This document shows, one piece after another, positions 45,552-55,198 of a DNA stretch of 64,000 bases (its first letter is position 1; each line of letters opens with the position of its first letter). A model generated the notes under the pieces. That model had not been told where the DNA came from and searched no databases. It saw only the letters and a program-made list of their open reading frames with translations. The translations under genes and the position numbers were made by a program. Where the stretch lies: contig NZ_BMLT01000002.1 in assembly GCF_014645375.1 (NCBI RefSeq), forward strand, positions 605,223 through 669,222, given 5' to 3'. This DNA is from Marinobacterium nitratireducens (GTDB lineage: Bacteria; Pseudomonadota; Gammaproteobacteria; Pseudomonadales; Balneatricaceae).

Positions 45552-45581
45552 AAGGGGGAAGCGTGCGCTGCCCCCTTTTTT
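45552..45581 (+). terminator. Intrinsic terminator/attenuator between rpsB and tsf
   Basis: The stem AAGGGGG (45552-45558) pairs with CCCCCTT (45571-45577). An inner GCG/CGC pair tightens the loop, and six Ts follow (45576-45581). An rpsB-tsf terminator with read-through is known in E. coli and would set the S2:EF-Ts ratio. Confidence 0.85.
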
Positions 45582-45620
45582 GAATGTGAATCAATGCGTT
45601 AACTAATGGGGTAAATCGAC

Positions 45621-46481
45621 ATGGCGAACTTCTCTGCAGCGCTGGTCAAGGAACTGCGCGAGCGTACCGGTCTGGGCATGATGGAGTGCAAAAAAGCACT
45701 GTCCGAAGCCGACGGCGACGTCGAAAAGGCGATCGAGGACCTGCGCAAGGCTTCCGGCATGAAGGCTGCCAAGAAGGCAAGCCGTACCGCCGCTGACGGC
45801 GTTGTGGCTATCAAGGTCGCTGACGACAACAGCTACGGTGTTGCCGTTGAAGTCAACTCTGAAACCGACTTCGTTGCCCGCGATTCCGGTTTCCTGGCAT
45901 TTGTCGATCAGGTCGTTGCCAAGGCTTTCGCCGACAAGCAGACCGACGTTGCCGCACTGATGGCAGGCGAGCTGGAAGCTGCCCGCGAAGCCCTGGTGCA
46001 GAAGATCGGCGAGAACATTTCCGTTCGTCGCGTGATTCTGGTCGAAGGCCAGACCGTCGGTGCTTACGTTCACAGCACCAACAAGCTGGCTGCGCTGGTC
46101 GCCCTGAGCGGCGGCGAAGCTGAACTGGCTAAGGACATCGCGATGCACGTGACCGCCGTCAACCCGCAGGTCGTCCGCAAGGAAGACATGCCGGAAGAGG
46201 TGGTCGCCAAGGAGAAGGAAATCATCCTGGCGCAGCCGGACATGGCCAGCAAGCCGGCGGAAATCGCCGAGAAGATGATTGTTGGCCGCATCAACAAGTT
46301 CCTGGCCGAAAACAGCCTGGTCGAGCAGCCGTTCGTCAAGAACCCGGACCAGAAGGTCGGTCAGCTGGTCAAGGATGCCGGTTGCGACGTGCTGTCCTTC
46401 GTACGCGTCGAGGTTGGCGAAGGTATCGAAGTCGAGAAGACCGACTTCGCCGCCGAAGTGGCCGCTCAGCTGAAAGGCTGA
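45621..46481 (+). CDS. tsf: Translation elongation factor Ts
   Basis: 286 aa (E. coli 283). Guanine nucleotide exchange factor for EF-Tu. The EF-Tu-contacting N-terminal signature is [20 protein letters not shown], and the core motif [14 protein letters not shown] is intact. Start ATG 45621 after GGGGT. 111 bp downstream of rpsB; followed by a strong hairpin. Confidence 0.98.
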   Translation: MANFSAALVKELRERTGLGMMECKKALSEADGDVEKAIEDLRKASGMKAAKKASRTAADGVVAIKVADDNSYGVAVEVNSETDFVARDSGFLAFVDQVVAKAFADKQTDVAALMAGELEAAREALVQKIGENISVRRVILVEGQTVGAYVHSTNKLAALVALSGGEAELAKDIAMHVTAVNPQVVRKEDMPEEVVAKEKEIILAQPDMASKPAEIAEKMIVGRINKFLAENSLVEQPFVKNPDQKVGQLVKDAGCDVLSFVRVEVGEGIEVEKTDFAAEVAAQLKG

Positions 46482-46496
46482 TCCTGTCCGACATAC

Positions 46497-46522
46497 AGGC
46501 CGCGCCCGTCCGGGCGCGGCCT
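46497..46522 (+). terminator. GC-rich hairpin after tsf
   Basis: A 12-bp palindrome, AGGCCGCGCCCG / CGGGCGCGGCCT, starts 15 bases after the tsf stop and is followed by GCCTTCCTGC. The T content of the tail is modest, so partial termination before pyrH is likely. Confidence 0.65.
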
Positions 46523-46568
46523 GCCTTCCTGCTACACTGATCTGACCTCGATGAGCGGAGACTCACTG

Positions 46569-47327
46569 ATGCCTGCCAGCGACAGACAATCCAGGTATAA
46601 ACGCATTCTTCTCAAGTTGAGCGGCGAAGCGCTGATGGGGGACGATAGTTTCGGTATCGATCCCAAGGTGCTCAACCGCATGGCGCTCGAAATCGGGCAG
46701 CTGGTCGGAATCGGCGTCCAGGTCGGCATGGTGATCGGCGGCGGCAACCTGTTCCGCGGTGCGGCTCTGAGCGCCGCCGGCATGGATCGGGTGACCGGCG
46801 ATCACATGGGAATGCTGGCCACTGTGATGAACGCGCTGGCGATGCGCGACGCGCTGGAGCGCAACAACATCAATACCCGCGTGATGTCGGCGATTCCGAT
46901 GAGCGGCGTGGTGGATCATTACGATCGCCGCAACGCCATGCGCTACCTGAATCAGGGTGATGTGGTAATCTTCAGCGCCGGTACCGGCAACCCCTTTTTC
47001 ACCACCGACTCGGCGGCCTGCCTGCGCGGTATCGAGGTTGAAGTCGACGTGGTGCTCAAGGCTACCAAGGTGGACGGCGTCTACACCGCCGATCCGATGA
47101 AGGATCCGTCGGCCCGTCGCTATCTGCATCTGAGCTATGACGAATGCCTCGAGAAGCAGCTCGGGGTCATGGATCTGACCGCCATCTGCCTGACGCGGGA
47201 CCATGACATGCCGGTGCGGGTATTCAACATGAACCGTCCCGGCGCGCTGGTAAACCTGGTCGTGGGCGGCAAGGAAGGCACCCTGATCGATAACGGTGAG
47301 ACGGTAGGAGAGAAGTATGCTGAATGA
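46569..47327 (+). CDS. pyrH: UMP kinase
   Basis: 252 aa, bacterial hexameric UMP kinase of the amino-acid kinase fold (E. coli 241). Motifs: [42 protein letters not shown] and [13 protein letters not shown] 46569 is preferred because GGAG lies eight bases upstream; an in-frame ATG at 46551 has no ribosome binding site. Overlaps frr by 11 bases. Confidence 0.97.
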   Translation: MPASDRQSRYKRILLKLSGEALMGDDSFGIDPKVLNRMALEIGQLVGIGVQVGMVIGGGNLFRGAALSAAGMDRVTGDHMGMLATVMNALAMRDALERNNINTRVMSAIPMSGVVDHYDRRNAMRYLNQGDVVIFSAGTGNPFFTTDSAACLRGIEVEVDVVLKATKVDGVYTADPMKDPSARRYLHLSYDECLEKQLGVMDLTAICLTRDHDMPVRVFNMNRPGALVNLVVGGKEGTLIDNGETVGEKYAE

Positions 47328-47874
47328 AATCGTGAAAGACGCCGAAGGGCGCATGAAGAAGAGCGTTGACGCTCTGGTCGAGAACTTCAAGAAGATTCGT
47401 ACCGGTCGCGCCCATCCGAGCATTCTGGACTCGCTGATGGTGAGCTACTACGGCTCCGACGTGCCGGTCGGTCAGGTTGCGAACATCACCGTGGAAGATG
47501 CCCGGACCCTGGCGATCAACCCCTGGGAAAAGCAGATGGTACCGGTGATCGAGAAGGCGATCATGAAGTCCGATCTCGGTCTGAATCCGGCCACTTCCGG
47601 CGATACCATCCGCGTGCCGATGCCGGCGCTGACCGAGGAAACCCGCAAGGGCTACATCCGTCAGGCCCGCCAGGAAGCGGAAAACGGTCGCGTTGCGATC
47701 CGTAACGTGCGCCGCGACGCCAACGGCACCATCAAGGACCTGCTCAAGGAAAAGGAAATCACCGAGGACGAAGGTCGTCGTGCCGAGGATCAGGTGCAGA
47801 AGCTGACGGACAAGTTTGTCGGTGAAGTCGACAAGCTGCTCGAGCACAAAGAAACCGATCTGATGGAAATCTGA
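47317..47874 (+). CDS. frr: Ribosome recycling factor
   Basis: 185 aa, the same length as E. coli RRF. Splits post-termination ribosomes with EF-G. Motifs: [46 protein letters not shown] and a helical C-terminus. The ATG at 47317, inside the end of pyrH, has GGAG upstream. Confidence 0.98.
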   Translation: MLNEIVKDAEGRMKKSVDALVENFKKIRTGRAHPSILDSLMVSYYGSDVPVGQVANITVEDARTLAINPWEKQMVPVIEKAIMKSDLGLNPATSGDTIRVPMPALTEETRKGYIRQARQEAENGRVAIRNVRRDANGTIKDLLKEKEITEDEGRRAEDQVQKLTDKFVGEVDKLLEHKETDLMEI

Positions 47875-47881
47875 TGACGTT

Positions 47882-47912
47882 ACGGGGCGCTTGGCGCCCC
47901 GTGCATTTTCTT
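47882..47912 (+). terminator. Intrinsic terminator-like hairpin between frr and uppS
   Basis: A 9-bp perfect stem, ACGGGGCGC / GCGCCCCGT, with loop TTG, followed by GCATTTTCTT. It starts eight bases after the frr stop and ends just before the preferred uppS start. It could attenuate transcription into the lipid genes. Confidence 0.68.
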
Positions 47913-48677
47913 ATGCCGGTAAATAACGATACCAATAACGGCGCGGGCACGGCGCCTCTGCGCCATATTGCCGTCATCATGGATGGCAACAACCGTTGGG
48001 CCAAGGTTCGCCGTCTCCCCGGCCTGGCCGGACACAAGGCCGGTGTCGAAAGCGTTCGCCGCCTGATAGAGGGCTGCATGCGCCAGGGTGTCGGGCACCT
48101 GACGCTCTTTGCCTTCAGCAGTGAAAACTGGCAGCGTCCGCCGCTCGAAGTGAAGGGGCTGATGGAGCTGTTCATGCTGGCGCTCAAGCGTGAGGCGCGC
48201 AAGCTCCTCAAGAACGATATCCGTCTGCGCATCATCGGTGACCGCAGCCGCTTCAGCGAGGCGCTGCAGGAAAAGATCGCCGAGGTCGAGGCGCTGACCG
48301 CCGGCTGTACCCGCATGCAGCTCAATATCGCCGCCAATTACGGCGGGCGCTGGGATATCGCCCGGGCCGCATCGCGCATCGCGCAGGACTGCCGCGACGG
48401 CCGGCTCGATCCCGACGCCGTCGACGAGACGCTGTTCGGTGACTACATGAGTCTGTCCGATCAGCCGTCGCCGGACCTCTGTATCCGCACCGCCGGGGAT
48501 CACCGCATCAGCAATTTTCTGCTCTGGCAGATGGCCTATACCGAGTTCTATTTCGCCGATTGCTACTGGCCGGATTTCGGCGAGCAGGAACTGGCAGACG
48601 CAATCAGGGACTATTGCGGCCGCCAGCGCCGCTTTGGCAAGACCAGCGAACAGATAGAGGCGGGCGGCAGTGCTTAA
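47913..48677 (+). CDS. uppS: Undecaprenyl diphosphate synthase
   Basis: 254 aa (E. coli 253). Makes the C55 lipid carrier for peptidoglycan and O-antigen. The catalytic Asp is in HIAVIMDGNNRWAK; other motifs are FAFSSENWQRP and PDLCIRTAGDHRISNFLLWQ. I prefer ATG 47913 because the alternative ATG at 47874 (overlapping the frr stop) would put a terminator-like hairpin inside the coding sequence. Neither start has a strong ribosome binding site. Overlaps cdsA by eight bases. Confidence 0.95.
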   Translation: MPVNNDTNNGAGTAPLRHIAVIMDGNNRWAKVRRLPGLAGHKAGVESVRRLIEGCMRQGVGHLTLFAFSSENWQRPPLEVKGLMELFMLALKREARKLLKNDIRLRIIGDRSRFSEALQEKIAEVEALTAGCTRMQLNIAANYGGRWDIARAASRIAQDCRDGRLDPDAVDETLFGDYMSLSDQPSPDLCIRTAGDHRISNFLLWQMAYTEFYFADCYWPDFGEQELADAIRDYCGRQRRFGKTSEQIEAGGSA

Positions 48678-49482
48678 ACAGCGAATGTTGACGGCTTTGG
48701 TGCTGGCGCCGGCGGCGCTGGCGGGTGTTTTTCTGCTGCAGCAGACCTGGTTCGAGGTCTTCGTCGCCGCCGCGATGGTGCTTGGCGCCTGGGAGTGGGG
48801 GCGGCTGGCCGGTTTTGGTCAGCGTCGCGCCCGGCTGCTGTTCGCCGCCGGTCTCGGCGTATTGCTGCTGGCCTGTATCTTTGTGCGTCCCTGGGTGCCG
48901 GTGCCCGGCCTGATGCTGGTGACGGTACTGTTCTGGCTGCTGGCGCTTTACTGGGTGGTGCGTTTTCCCCGGGTCGGTGCCTGGGAAGGTTCGCTGAGCC
49001 GGCTGCTGATCGGTTACCTGGTGCTGACGTCGAGCTGGTTCGCGCTGGTGGAGCTCAAGCAGCTCGAACGCGGCAATCTGATGATCCTGCTGCTGCTGTT
49101 GCTGGTGTGGGCGGCGGATGTCGGCGCCTACGTTGCCGGCAAGACCTGGGGGCGCAACAAGCTGGCGCCGGCGGTCAGCCCCGGCAAGACCCGCGAAGGC
49201 CTCTTCGGCGGGCTGTTCAGCTGCATACTGGTCGGTGCGCTCTTTGGTGCCTGGCTTGAACTACCGCTGCTGTCGTTGGTCTACCTCGTCGTACTGTCGT
49301 TCTGTACCGGCCTGGCGTCGGTGCTGGGAGACCTTTTCGAAAGCATGCTCAAGCGCCATCAGGGTATCAAGGATAGCGGCCGCTTACTGCCGGGGCACGG
49401 CGGTGTACTCGACCGCATCGACAGCCTGACTGCGGCAGCGCCGGTGTTCGTGCTGGGCATGTGGCTGATGACGGAGCTGTAA
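48670..49482 (+). CDS. cdsA: Phosphatidate cytidylyltransferase
   Basis: 270 aa integral membrane enzyme with about eight segments; makes CDP-diacylglycerol for phospholipids. The CDS signature is near the C-terminus: LKRHQGIKDSGRLLPGHGGV followed by LDRIDSLTAAAPVF. Start GTG 48670. Its TAA shares a base with the rseP ATG (TAATG), leaving no room for dxr, which usually sits here or between frr and uppS. Confidence 0.96.
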   Translation: MLKQRMLTALVLAPAALAGVFLLQQTWFEVFVAAAMVLGAWEWGRLAGFGQRRARLLFAAGLGVLLLACIFVRPWVPVPGLMLVTVLFWLLALYWVVRFPRVGAWEGSLSRLLIGYLVLTSSWFALVELKQLERGNLMILLLLLLVWAADVGAYVAGKTWGRNKLAPAVSPGKTREGLFGGLFSCILVGALFGAWLELPLLSLVYLVVLSFCTGLASVLGDLFESMLKRHQGIKDSGRLLPGHGGVLDRIDSLTAAAPVFVLGMWLMTEL

Positions 49483-50834
49483 TGAGCATACTGACCACAG
49501 TGCTGGCGTTTGTCGCTACCCTCGGGGTGCTGGTGACCATCCATGAATGGGGACATTTCTGGGTGGCGCGTCGCTGTGGTGTCAGGGTGCTGCGGTTTTC
49601 CGTCGGTTTCGGCAAGCCGCTATGGTCGCGCAAGGGTCGCAACGGCACCGAGTACGTGGTCGCGGCCATTCCCCTGGGCGGTTATGTCAAGATGCTCGAC
49701 GAGCGCGAGGGCGAGGTGCCCGAAAGCCTTCGTGATCAGGCATTCAACAACAAGCCGCTGTGGGCGCGCAGCGCCATCGTCGCCGCAGGTCCTGTGGTGA
49801 ATCTGCTGTTCGCGCTGCTGGCGTACTGGTTCATGTTCGTTGCCGGCGTCAATACGGTCGCGCCGGTGATCGGGGAAGTGCGTACCGATACGCCGGCCTG
49901 GCAGGCCGGTATCGAACCCGGTGGTGAAGTCGTCGGCCTCGACGGCGACCCGGCGCGCTCCTGGGAAGAGCTCAACCTGCTGCTGGTGTCCCATATCGGT
50001 GAAAGTCGCACCCTGTCGCTGCGGGTGCGCTACAACGATTCTGCCACGCCTGTCACCTATCCCATACGGCTCGATGACTGGTCGGTCGATATCGAGCGCG
50101 AAAGCCCGCTGCGCGCCCTCGGACTCGTGCCGTACCGGCCGGAGATTCCCCCGGTGCTCGGACAGCTGCTGCCCGACGGCCGCGCGGCGGTCGCGGGCCT
50201 GCAGAGCGGTGATCGGGTGCTCAGCATCGACGGCACCGCGGTGCCGGACTGGGGTGCGCTGGTCGAGCGGGTTCGCGCCGCGCCTGACGTGGCGTTGCAG
50301 CTCGAGATCGAGCGCGACGGCATCCGTCGCGAGCTGACGCTGACGCCGGCCCGGCGTGACGGCGAAACAGGCGCCATTGGCTATATCGGTGCGGGGGTTC
50401 AGGCTGTCGAGTGGCCGCCGGAGTTGCTGCGCACCCTGAGGTACGGTCCGCTGGAGGCCTTCGGCGTCGCCGCCGACAAGACCGGGCAGATGATCGGCCT
50501 GACGCTCGAGTCGATCTGGAAAATGCTGGAGGGCGTGATCTCGGTAAAAAACTTGAGCGGCCCGATTACGATTGCTAAAGTGGCGGGGGCTTCGGCGGCC
50601 TCCGGTCTTGAGTCCTTTATCAGCTTCCTGGCGTACCTGAGCATCAGTCTCGGTGTATTGAATCTGTTACCCATCCCGATGTTGGATGGCGGTCACCTGT
50701 TCTACTACGGTATCGAGGCGCTGCGGGGCCGTCCTGTCAGTGAACGGGTGCAGATGTTCGGGCTGCGGGTCGGAATGGCCGTACTGTTTACCCTGATGGC
50801 AGTTGCAATCGTGAATGACCTGATGCGGCTGTAG
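49482..50834 (+). CDS. rseP: Site-2 regulated intramembrane protease RseP
   Basis: 450 aa (E. coli 450). The zinc site is in LVTIHEWGHFWVARRCGV (HExxH), two PDZ domains span about residues 115-300, and the third ligand motif is NLLPIPMLDGGHL. It cleaves anti-sigma factor RseA/MucA in the envelope stress response. ATG 49482 is chosen; the frame is open from GTG 49461 inside cdsA, but homologues start at MSILTTVLAF. Confidence 0.97.
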   Translation: MSILTTVLAFVATLGVLVTIHEWGHFWVARRCGVRVLRFSVGFGKPLWSRKGRNGTEYVVAAIPLGGYVKMLDEREGEVPESLRDQAFNNKPLWARSAIVAAGPVVNLLFALLAYWFMFVAGVNTVAPVIGEVRTDTPAWQAGIEPGGEVVGLDGDPARSWEELNLLLVSHIGESRTLSLRVRYNDSATPVTYPIRLDDWSVDIERESPLRALGLVPYRPEIPPVLGQLLPDGRAAVAGLQSGDRVLSIDGTAVPDWGALVERVRAAPDVALQLEIERDGIRRELTLTPARRDGETGAIGYIGAGVQAVEWPPELLRTLRYGPLEAFGVAADKTGQMIGLTLESIWKMLEGVISVKNLSGPITIAKVAGASAASGLESFISFLAYLSISLGVLNLLPIPMLDGGHLFYYGIEALRGRPVSERVQMFGLRVGMAVLFTLMAVAIVNDLMRL

Positions 50835-50879
50835 AAATGGCATGGTTGCCGGTTTTTTCGATGGAATAAGACGTAGTTC

Positions 50880-53192
50880 ATGAAACGCAGACTGGGACTC
50901 TTCTTCTCCCTTCTATGTTGGGGAACCCTGGCGAGAGCCGCCATATCACCCTTCACCGTTACCGATATTCGCCTCGAAGGCCTGCAGCGGGTCGATCCCG
51001 GCAGCGTGTTTCGCAACTTCCCGATCGCCTCCGGCGACCTCATCACCGAGTACGAGCTGACCCGGGCGACCCGGGAGCTGTTCGAGACCGGCAATTTCGA
51101 CAATATCGAACTGCTGCGTGACGGCGATGTGCTGATCGTGCGCCTCACCGAGCGTCCTGCCGTCAGTCTGATTCGTCTTGACGGCAACAAGGTCGTCAAG
51201 GACGAGGCGCTGATGCAGGGACTCAAGCAGAGCGGTCTCGAGGAGGGCGAGGTGTTCAAGCGCGCCGCGCTCGACCGTATCCAGCTCGAGCTGCAGCGGC
51301 TGTATGTCGCCCAGGGGCGCTACGGTGCCGGCGTCGAAACCGAGGTGGAAGAGCTGCCGGGCAACCGCGTCGCGCTGAATATCGATATCACCGAGGGCTC
51401 GGTCGCCTCGATCCAGCACATCAATGTGGTCGGCAACAAGGTGTTCAGCGACGAGGAGCTCAAGGAGCTGTTCGAGCTGCAGCTGCCGAACATGTGGAGC
51501 TTCATCACCGACAGCGATCGCTATTCCCGCGAAAAGCTCGCCGGCGACCAGGAGCGCCTGCGCTCCTGGTACCTGGACCGCGGCTATATCAACTTCTCCA
51601 TCGACTCCACCCAGGTGTCGATCTCGCCCGACCGGCAGCACGTCTACATCACCATCAACATCACCGAGGGTGAGCAGTTCAAGATCCGCGAGGTCGATCT
51701 GGCCGGTGATCTGGCGGTGCCGGAATCGGACCTGGCGTCGGAGCTGAGCTTCGAGCAGGGCGATGTGTTCTCGCGTCAGGAAATGACCGATATCCAGGAG
51801 CGCCTGCAGCGGGTGCTGGGCGATGGCGGCTACATGTTCGCCAACGTCAGCCCGGTGCCGACCCTGCACGAGGAAGACAACACCGTCTCGCTGCGCTATT
51901 TCGTTGAGCCGGGCCAGCGTACCTACGTGCGCCGGATTCTGATCAAGGGCAACACCACCACCGCCGACGAGGTGCTGCGTCAGCAGCTGACGCAGATGGA
52001 AGCGGCCGTGGCCTCGGCGGAGAAAATCGAGGAGTCCAAGAACAAGCTGTCCCGTACCGGCTACTTCAAGACCGTCGATGTCGAAACCCGCCCGGTGCCG
52101 GGAACCAACGATCAGGTCGACGTCGAGTACACCATCGAAGAGCAGCCTTCGGGCCAGTTCACCGCCGCGGTGGGCTTCTCGCAGAGCTCCGGCTTCATCT
52201 TCCAGCTCGGGGTGCAGCAGGACAACTTCTTCGGTACCGGCAAGCAGGTCGGGTTCAACTTCTCCAACAGCGACACCCTGACCGAGTACAGCTTCAACTA
52301 CACCGATCCGTTCTATACGGTCGACGGCGTCAGCCGCGGTTTCAACGTCTTCTATCGCGAGCGTGACTACGACGAAGACGACGTCAGTAACTACACCACC
52401 GACGAGTTCGGCGCCGGGGTCAACTTCGGTTACCCGATCAACGAATACCAGCGTCTGAGCTTCGGTCTCGGCTTCGAGAACATTACGCTCGACACTTTCA
52501 ATTCGACCGCGGACGAAGTGTTCGGCTTCATCGAAGAGGAAGGCGACAGCTATCTCGACTGGCTGTTCAAGACCACCTGGAGCAACAATCACCTGAACCG
52601 CGGCCTCTTTCCGACCAGTGGCTGGAATCAGACCCTTTCGGCGGAAATCGCGGTGCCGGGCAGCGATCTGAGTTATTTCCGTTCGCAGTATCGCGCCGAG
52701 TACTATCTGCCGCTCAACAGCGACGAGACCTGGGTCGTGTCCGCCTCGGGGCGCCTCGGCTACGGCGACAGCTTCGGCAGCAACAACTATCCGTTCTTCA
52801 AGAACTACTACGCCGGCGGCCTGCGCAGCGTCAGGGGCTTCGACAACAACTCCCTGGGTCCGCGCGACTCCAACGACGACGCTTTCGGCGGCAATCTGCA
52901 GACCATCGGCTCGCTGGAGCTGATCTTCCCGACGCCGTTCCTGAACGACAATACCAGCTGGCGCACCCTGGCGTTCGTGGACGGCGGCAACGTCTTCACC
53001 ACCGACTGCCTGGAAGCGGCGAGCGACTGCACCGAAGGTCTCGAACTGGACGAGATCCGTTACTCCGCGGGTGTTGGTCTGAGCTGGCTGACGCCGGTGG
53101 GCCCGCTGTCGATCTCGCTGGCGATGCCGCTCAACGACCGCAAAGACGACGAAACCGAGGTGTTCCAGTTCTCCCTTGGTCAGACCTTCTAA
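50880..53192 (+). CDS. bamA: Outer membrane protein assembly factor BamA
   Basis: 770 aa. A signal peptide (MKRRLGLFFSLLCWGTLARA) is followed by five POTRA domains (about residues 22-420; the first begins FTVTDIRLEGLQRVDPGSVF) and a 16-strand barrel to the end. The conserved loop-6 motif is seen as VRGFDNNSLGPRD, and the C-terminal beta-signal ends FQFSLGQTF. Central insertase for outer-membrane proteins. 45 bp after rseP and 9 bp before skp. Confidence 0.98.
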   Translation: MKRRLGLFFSLLCWGTLARAAISPFTVTDIRLEGLQRVDPGSVFRNFPIASGDLITEYELTRATRELFETGNFDNIELLRDGDVLIVRLTERPAVSLIRLDGNKVVKDEALMQGLKQSGLEEGEVFKRAALDRIQLELQRLYVAQGRYGAGVETEVEELPGNRVALNIDITEGSVASIQHINVVGNKVFSDEELKELFELQLPNMWSFITDSDRYSREKLAGDQERLRSWYLDRGYINFSIDSTQVSISPDRQHVYITINITEGEQFKIREVDLAGDLAVPESDLASELSFEQGDVFSRQEMTDIQERLQRVLGDGGYMFANVSPVPTLHEEDNTVSLRYFVEPGQRTYVRRILIKGNTTTADEVLRQQLTQMEAAVASAEKIEESKNKLSRTGYFKTVDVETRPVPGTNDQVDVEYTIEEQPSGQFTAAVGFSQSSGFIFQLGVQQDNFFGTGKQVGFNFSNSDTLTEYSFNYTDPFYTVDGVSRGFNVFYRERDYDEDDVSNYTTDEFGAGVNFGYPINEYQRLSFGLGFENITLDTFNSTADEVFGFIEEEGDSYLDWLFKTTWSNNHLNRGLFPTSGWNQTLSAEIAVPGSDLSYFRSQYRAEYYLPLNSDETWVVSASGRLGYGDSFGSNNYPFFKNYYAGGLRSVRGFDNNSLGPRDSNDDAFGGNLQTIGSLELIFPTPFLNDNTSWRTLAFVDGGNVFTTDCLEAASDCTEGLELDEIRYSAGVGLSWLTPVGPLSISLAMPLNDRKDDETEVFQFSLGQTF

Positions 53193-53201
53193 GGAGTCAA
53201 C

Positions 53202-53702
53202 ATGAAGTATATCCAGTCCGCACTGCTCGCCCTGGTCATGATGTTCAGCTTTCAGGCCGCCGCGGCCGACAAGGTGGCCGTGCTGGGTGTCGAGGAAGCG
53301 CTGCTCAAATCCGATGCCGCCGCCGACCTGCGGGATCAGCTCAAGCGCGAGTTTTCCGGCGAGGAAAAACAGCTGCTCGAGCTGGAAAAGCAGGCCAAGG
53401 CGCTGCAGGAAAAGCTGCGCAAGAATCAGGGGCTTCAGTCCAAGGAAGATGAGCAGAAGCTGCGCCTGCAGTTCCAGAAGGCCTTCGGCCAGTACCAGAA
53501 GCAGGGGCAGGAACTGCAGCAGAAGCGCGCCGAACGCGAGCGCGGCTTCCTGGCCGAAATGCGTCCGAAGCTGGACGAGGTCATCCGCGACATCATCAAG
53601 AAGGAAAAGTACGACGTCGTGATCGCCAAGCAGGCGACCGTCTATTCCGACAAGAGCGTCGACATCACCCAGACCGTTATCGACGCCCTGAACAAAAAAT
53701 AG
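53202..53702 (+). CDS. skp: Periplasmic chaperone Skp (OmpH)
   Basis: 166 aa. A signal peptide (MKYIQSALLALVMMFSFQAA, then AA before DKVAVLGV) leads to a mature protein with the long helical arms of Skp (about residues 45-120, rich in K, E, Q and L). It keeps unfolded outer-membrane proteins soluble for BamA. Same operon as bamA and lpxD. Confidence 0.95.
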   Translation: MKYIQSALLALVMMFSFQAAAADKVAVLGVEEALLKSDAAADLRDQLKREFSGEEKQLLELEKQAKALQEKLRKNQGLQSKEDEQKLRLQFQKAFGQYQKQGQELQQKRAERERGFLAEMRPKLDEVIRDIIKKEKYDVVIAKQATVYSDKSVDITQTVIDALNKK

Positions 53703-53708
53703 GCCGGC

Positions 53709-54761
53709 ATGACGCGCGCAACCGAATTCAGCCTGCAGGAGGTCGCCGACGTTGTCGGCGGCCGCGTCAGCGGTGATCCGCTGCACCGGATCACAGGTCT
53801 TGCAACACTTCAGACAGCTGGCCCCGGCCAGCTGTCGTTTTTTGCCAGCGGACGATACCTGAACCAGCTCAAGGCCAGCCAGGCCGGCGCGGTGCTGGTT
53901 GCCGAAGCCCATCTCGATGCGGTCGGCGGACACGCCATCGTCGTCGAGGACCCTTACCTTGCCTTTGCCCGTGTCAGCGAGCTGTTCGACTGGCGCGCAC
54001 CGGTATCTCCGGGTGTGCACGCCACGGCGGTGATCGCCGAAGACGCCGTGATCGACGCGGCGGCCCAGGTCGGGGCGCATGCGGTGATTGGCGCCGGGTC
54101 GAAGATCGCGGCGGGGGCCTGTATCGGTCCCCAGGTCGTGATCGGCGCCCGTTGCAGCATCGGGGTCGACACGCGCCTCGAGGCCGGTGTGGTGCTCTAC
54201 GACGACGTTCGTGTTGGCGAACGCTGCATTCTGCACTCCGGCGCGGTGCTCGGCGCCGACGGCTTCGGCTTTGCGCCGGAGGCCGGTCGCTGGCGCAAGA
54301 TCTGCCAGCTCGGTGGCGTCAGTATCGGCAACGACGTCGAAATCGGCGCCGGCACCACCGTCGACCGCGGCGCCCTCGACGACACCCGTATCGACGACGG
54401 CGTCAAGCTCGACAATCAGATTCAGGTGGCGCACAACGTCGAGATCGGCCGTGATACGGCCATCGCAGGCTGTACCGCCATCGCCGGAAGCACTAAAATT
54501 GGCGAACGCTGCACCATTGCCGGTCTTTCGGGCATTACCGGGCATCTGACGATAGCGCCTGGCACCCACGTTACCGCCATGTCTCTCGTCAGCAAGTCGA
54601 TTACCGAGGCCGGCGCCTATTCGTCCGGTACGGGACTGCAGCCGCACCGAAACTGGAAGCGCAATGTCGTTCGCTTCCGTCAGCTCGACGAGCTGGCCCG
54701 TCGAGTGACGAAACTAGAACAGTTAATCGAGCAAAACTCTACTGAAGGTCATACAGAATGA
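53709..54761 (+). CDS. lpxD: UDP-3-O-acylglucosamine N-acyltransferase LpxD
   Basis: 350 aa (E. coli 341). Third step of lipid A synthesis. The N-terminal uridine-binding domain contains [18 protein letters not shown]; from about residue 105 a left-handed beta-helix of hexapeptide repeats follows (for example [20 protein letters not shown]), with the catalytic His region in QVAHNVEIG. Overlaps fabZ (ATGA). Confidence 0.97.
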   Translation: MTRATEFSLQEVADVVGGRVSGDPLHRITGLATLQTAGPGQLSFFASGRYLNQLKASQAGAVLVAEAHLDAVGGHAIVVEDPYLAFARVSELFDWRAPVSPGVHATAVIAEDAVIDAAAQVGAHAVIGAGSKIAAGACIGPQVVIGARCSIGVDTRLEAGVVLYDDVRVGERCILHSGAVLGADGFGFAPEAGRWRKICQLGGVSIGNDVEIGAGTTVDRGALDDTRIDDGVKLDNQIQVAHNVEIGRDTAIAGCTAIAGSTKIGERCTIAGLSGITGHLTIAPGTHVTAMSLVSKSITEAGAYSSGTGLQPHRNWKRNVVRFRQLDELARRVTKLEQLIEQNSTEGHTE

Positions 54762-55195
54762 TGGATGTTAAGGAAATCCGCGAGTACCTGCCCCACCGTT
54801 ACCCGTTTCTACTGGTGGACAGGGTGCTGGAGCTGGAAGTAGGTGAGTCCATCGTCGCGATCAAGAACGTAACCGTCAACGAGCCTTTCTTCAACGGTCA
54901 CTTCCCGGATCATCCGGTTATGCCGGGCGTGCTGATCGTCGAAGCCATGGCGCAGGCCGCCGGCATCCTCGGCTTCAAGACCATGGACAAGAAGCCGCAG
55001 GACGGCTCCATCTATTACTTCGTCGGTGCCGACGACCTGCGCTTCAAGCGTCCGGTGGTACCTGGCGATCAGCTGCGCCTCGAAGCCCGCAAGATCTCCG
55101 AGCGTCGCGGTATCTGGAAATTCGACGTCCGGGCCACGGTCGACGGCGACGTGGTCAGCACCGCCACTATCCTTTGTGCAGACAGAAAGGTGTAA
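54758..55195 (+). CDS. fabZ: 3-hydroxyacyl-ACP dehydratase FabZ
   Basis: 145 aa hotdog-fold dehydratase. Catalytic His is in [20 protein letters not shown], with the active-site Glu in the same helix; [15 protein letters not shown] is the family N-terminal signature. It competes with LpxA/LpxD for hydroxyacyl-ACP, and its place among the lpx genes is conserved. ATG 54758 overlaps the lpxD stop. Confidence 0.98.
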   Translation: MMDVKEIREYLPHRYPFLLVDRVLELEVGESIVAIKNVTVNEPFFNGHFPDHPVMPGVLIVEAMAQAAGILGFKTMDKKPQDGSIYYFVGADDLRFKRPVVPGDQLRLEARKISERRGIWKFDVRATVDGDVVSTATILCADRKV

Positions 55196-55198
55196 CCC

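Noticed and set aside
50946..54647. Minus-strand open frame of 1233 codons
   Set aside because: Antisense shadow of bamA, skp and lpxD, all firmly identified.
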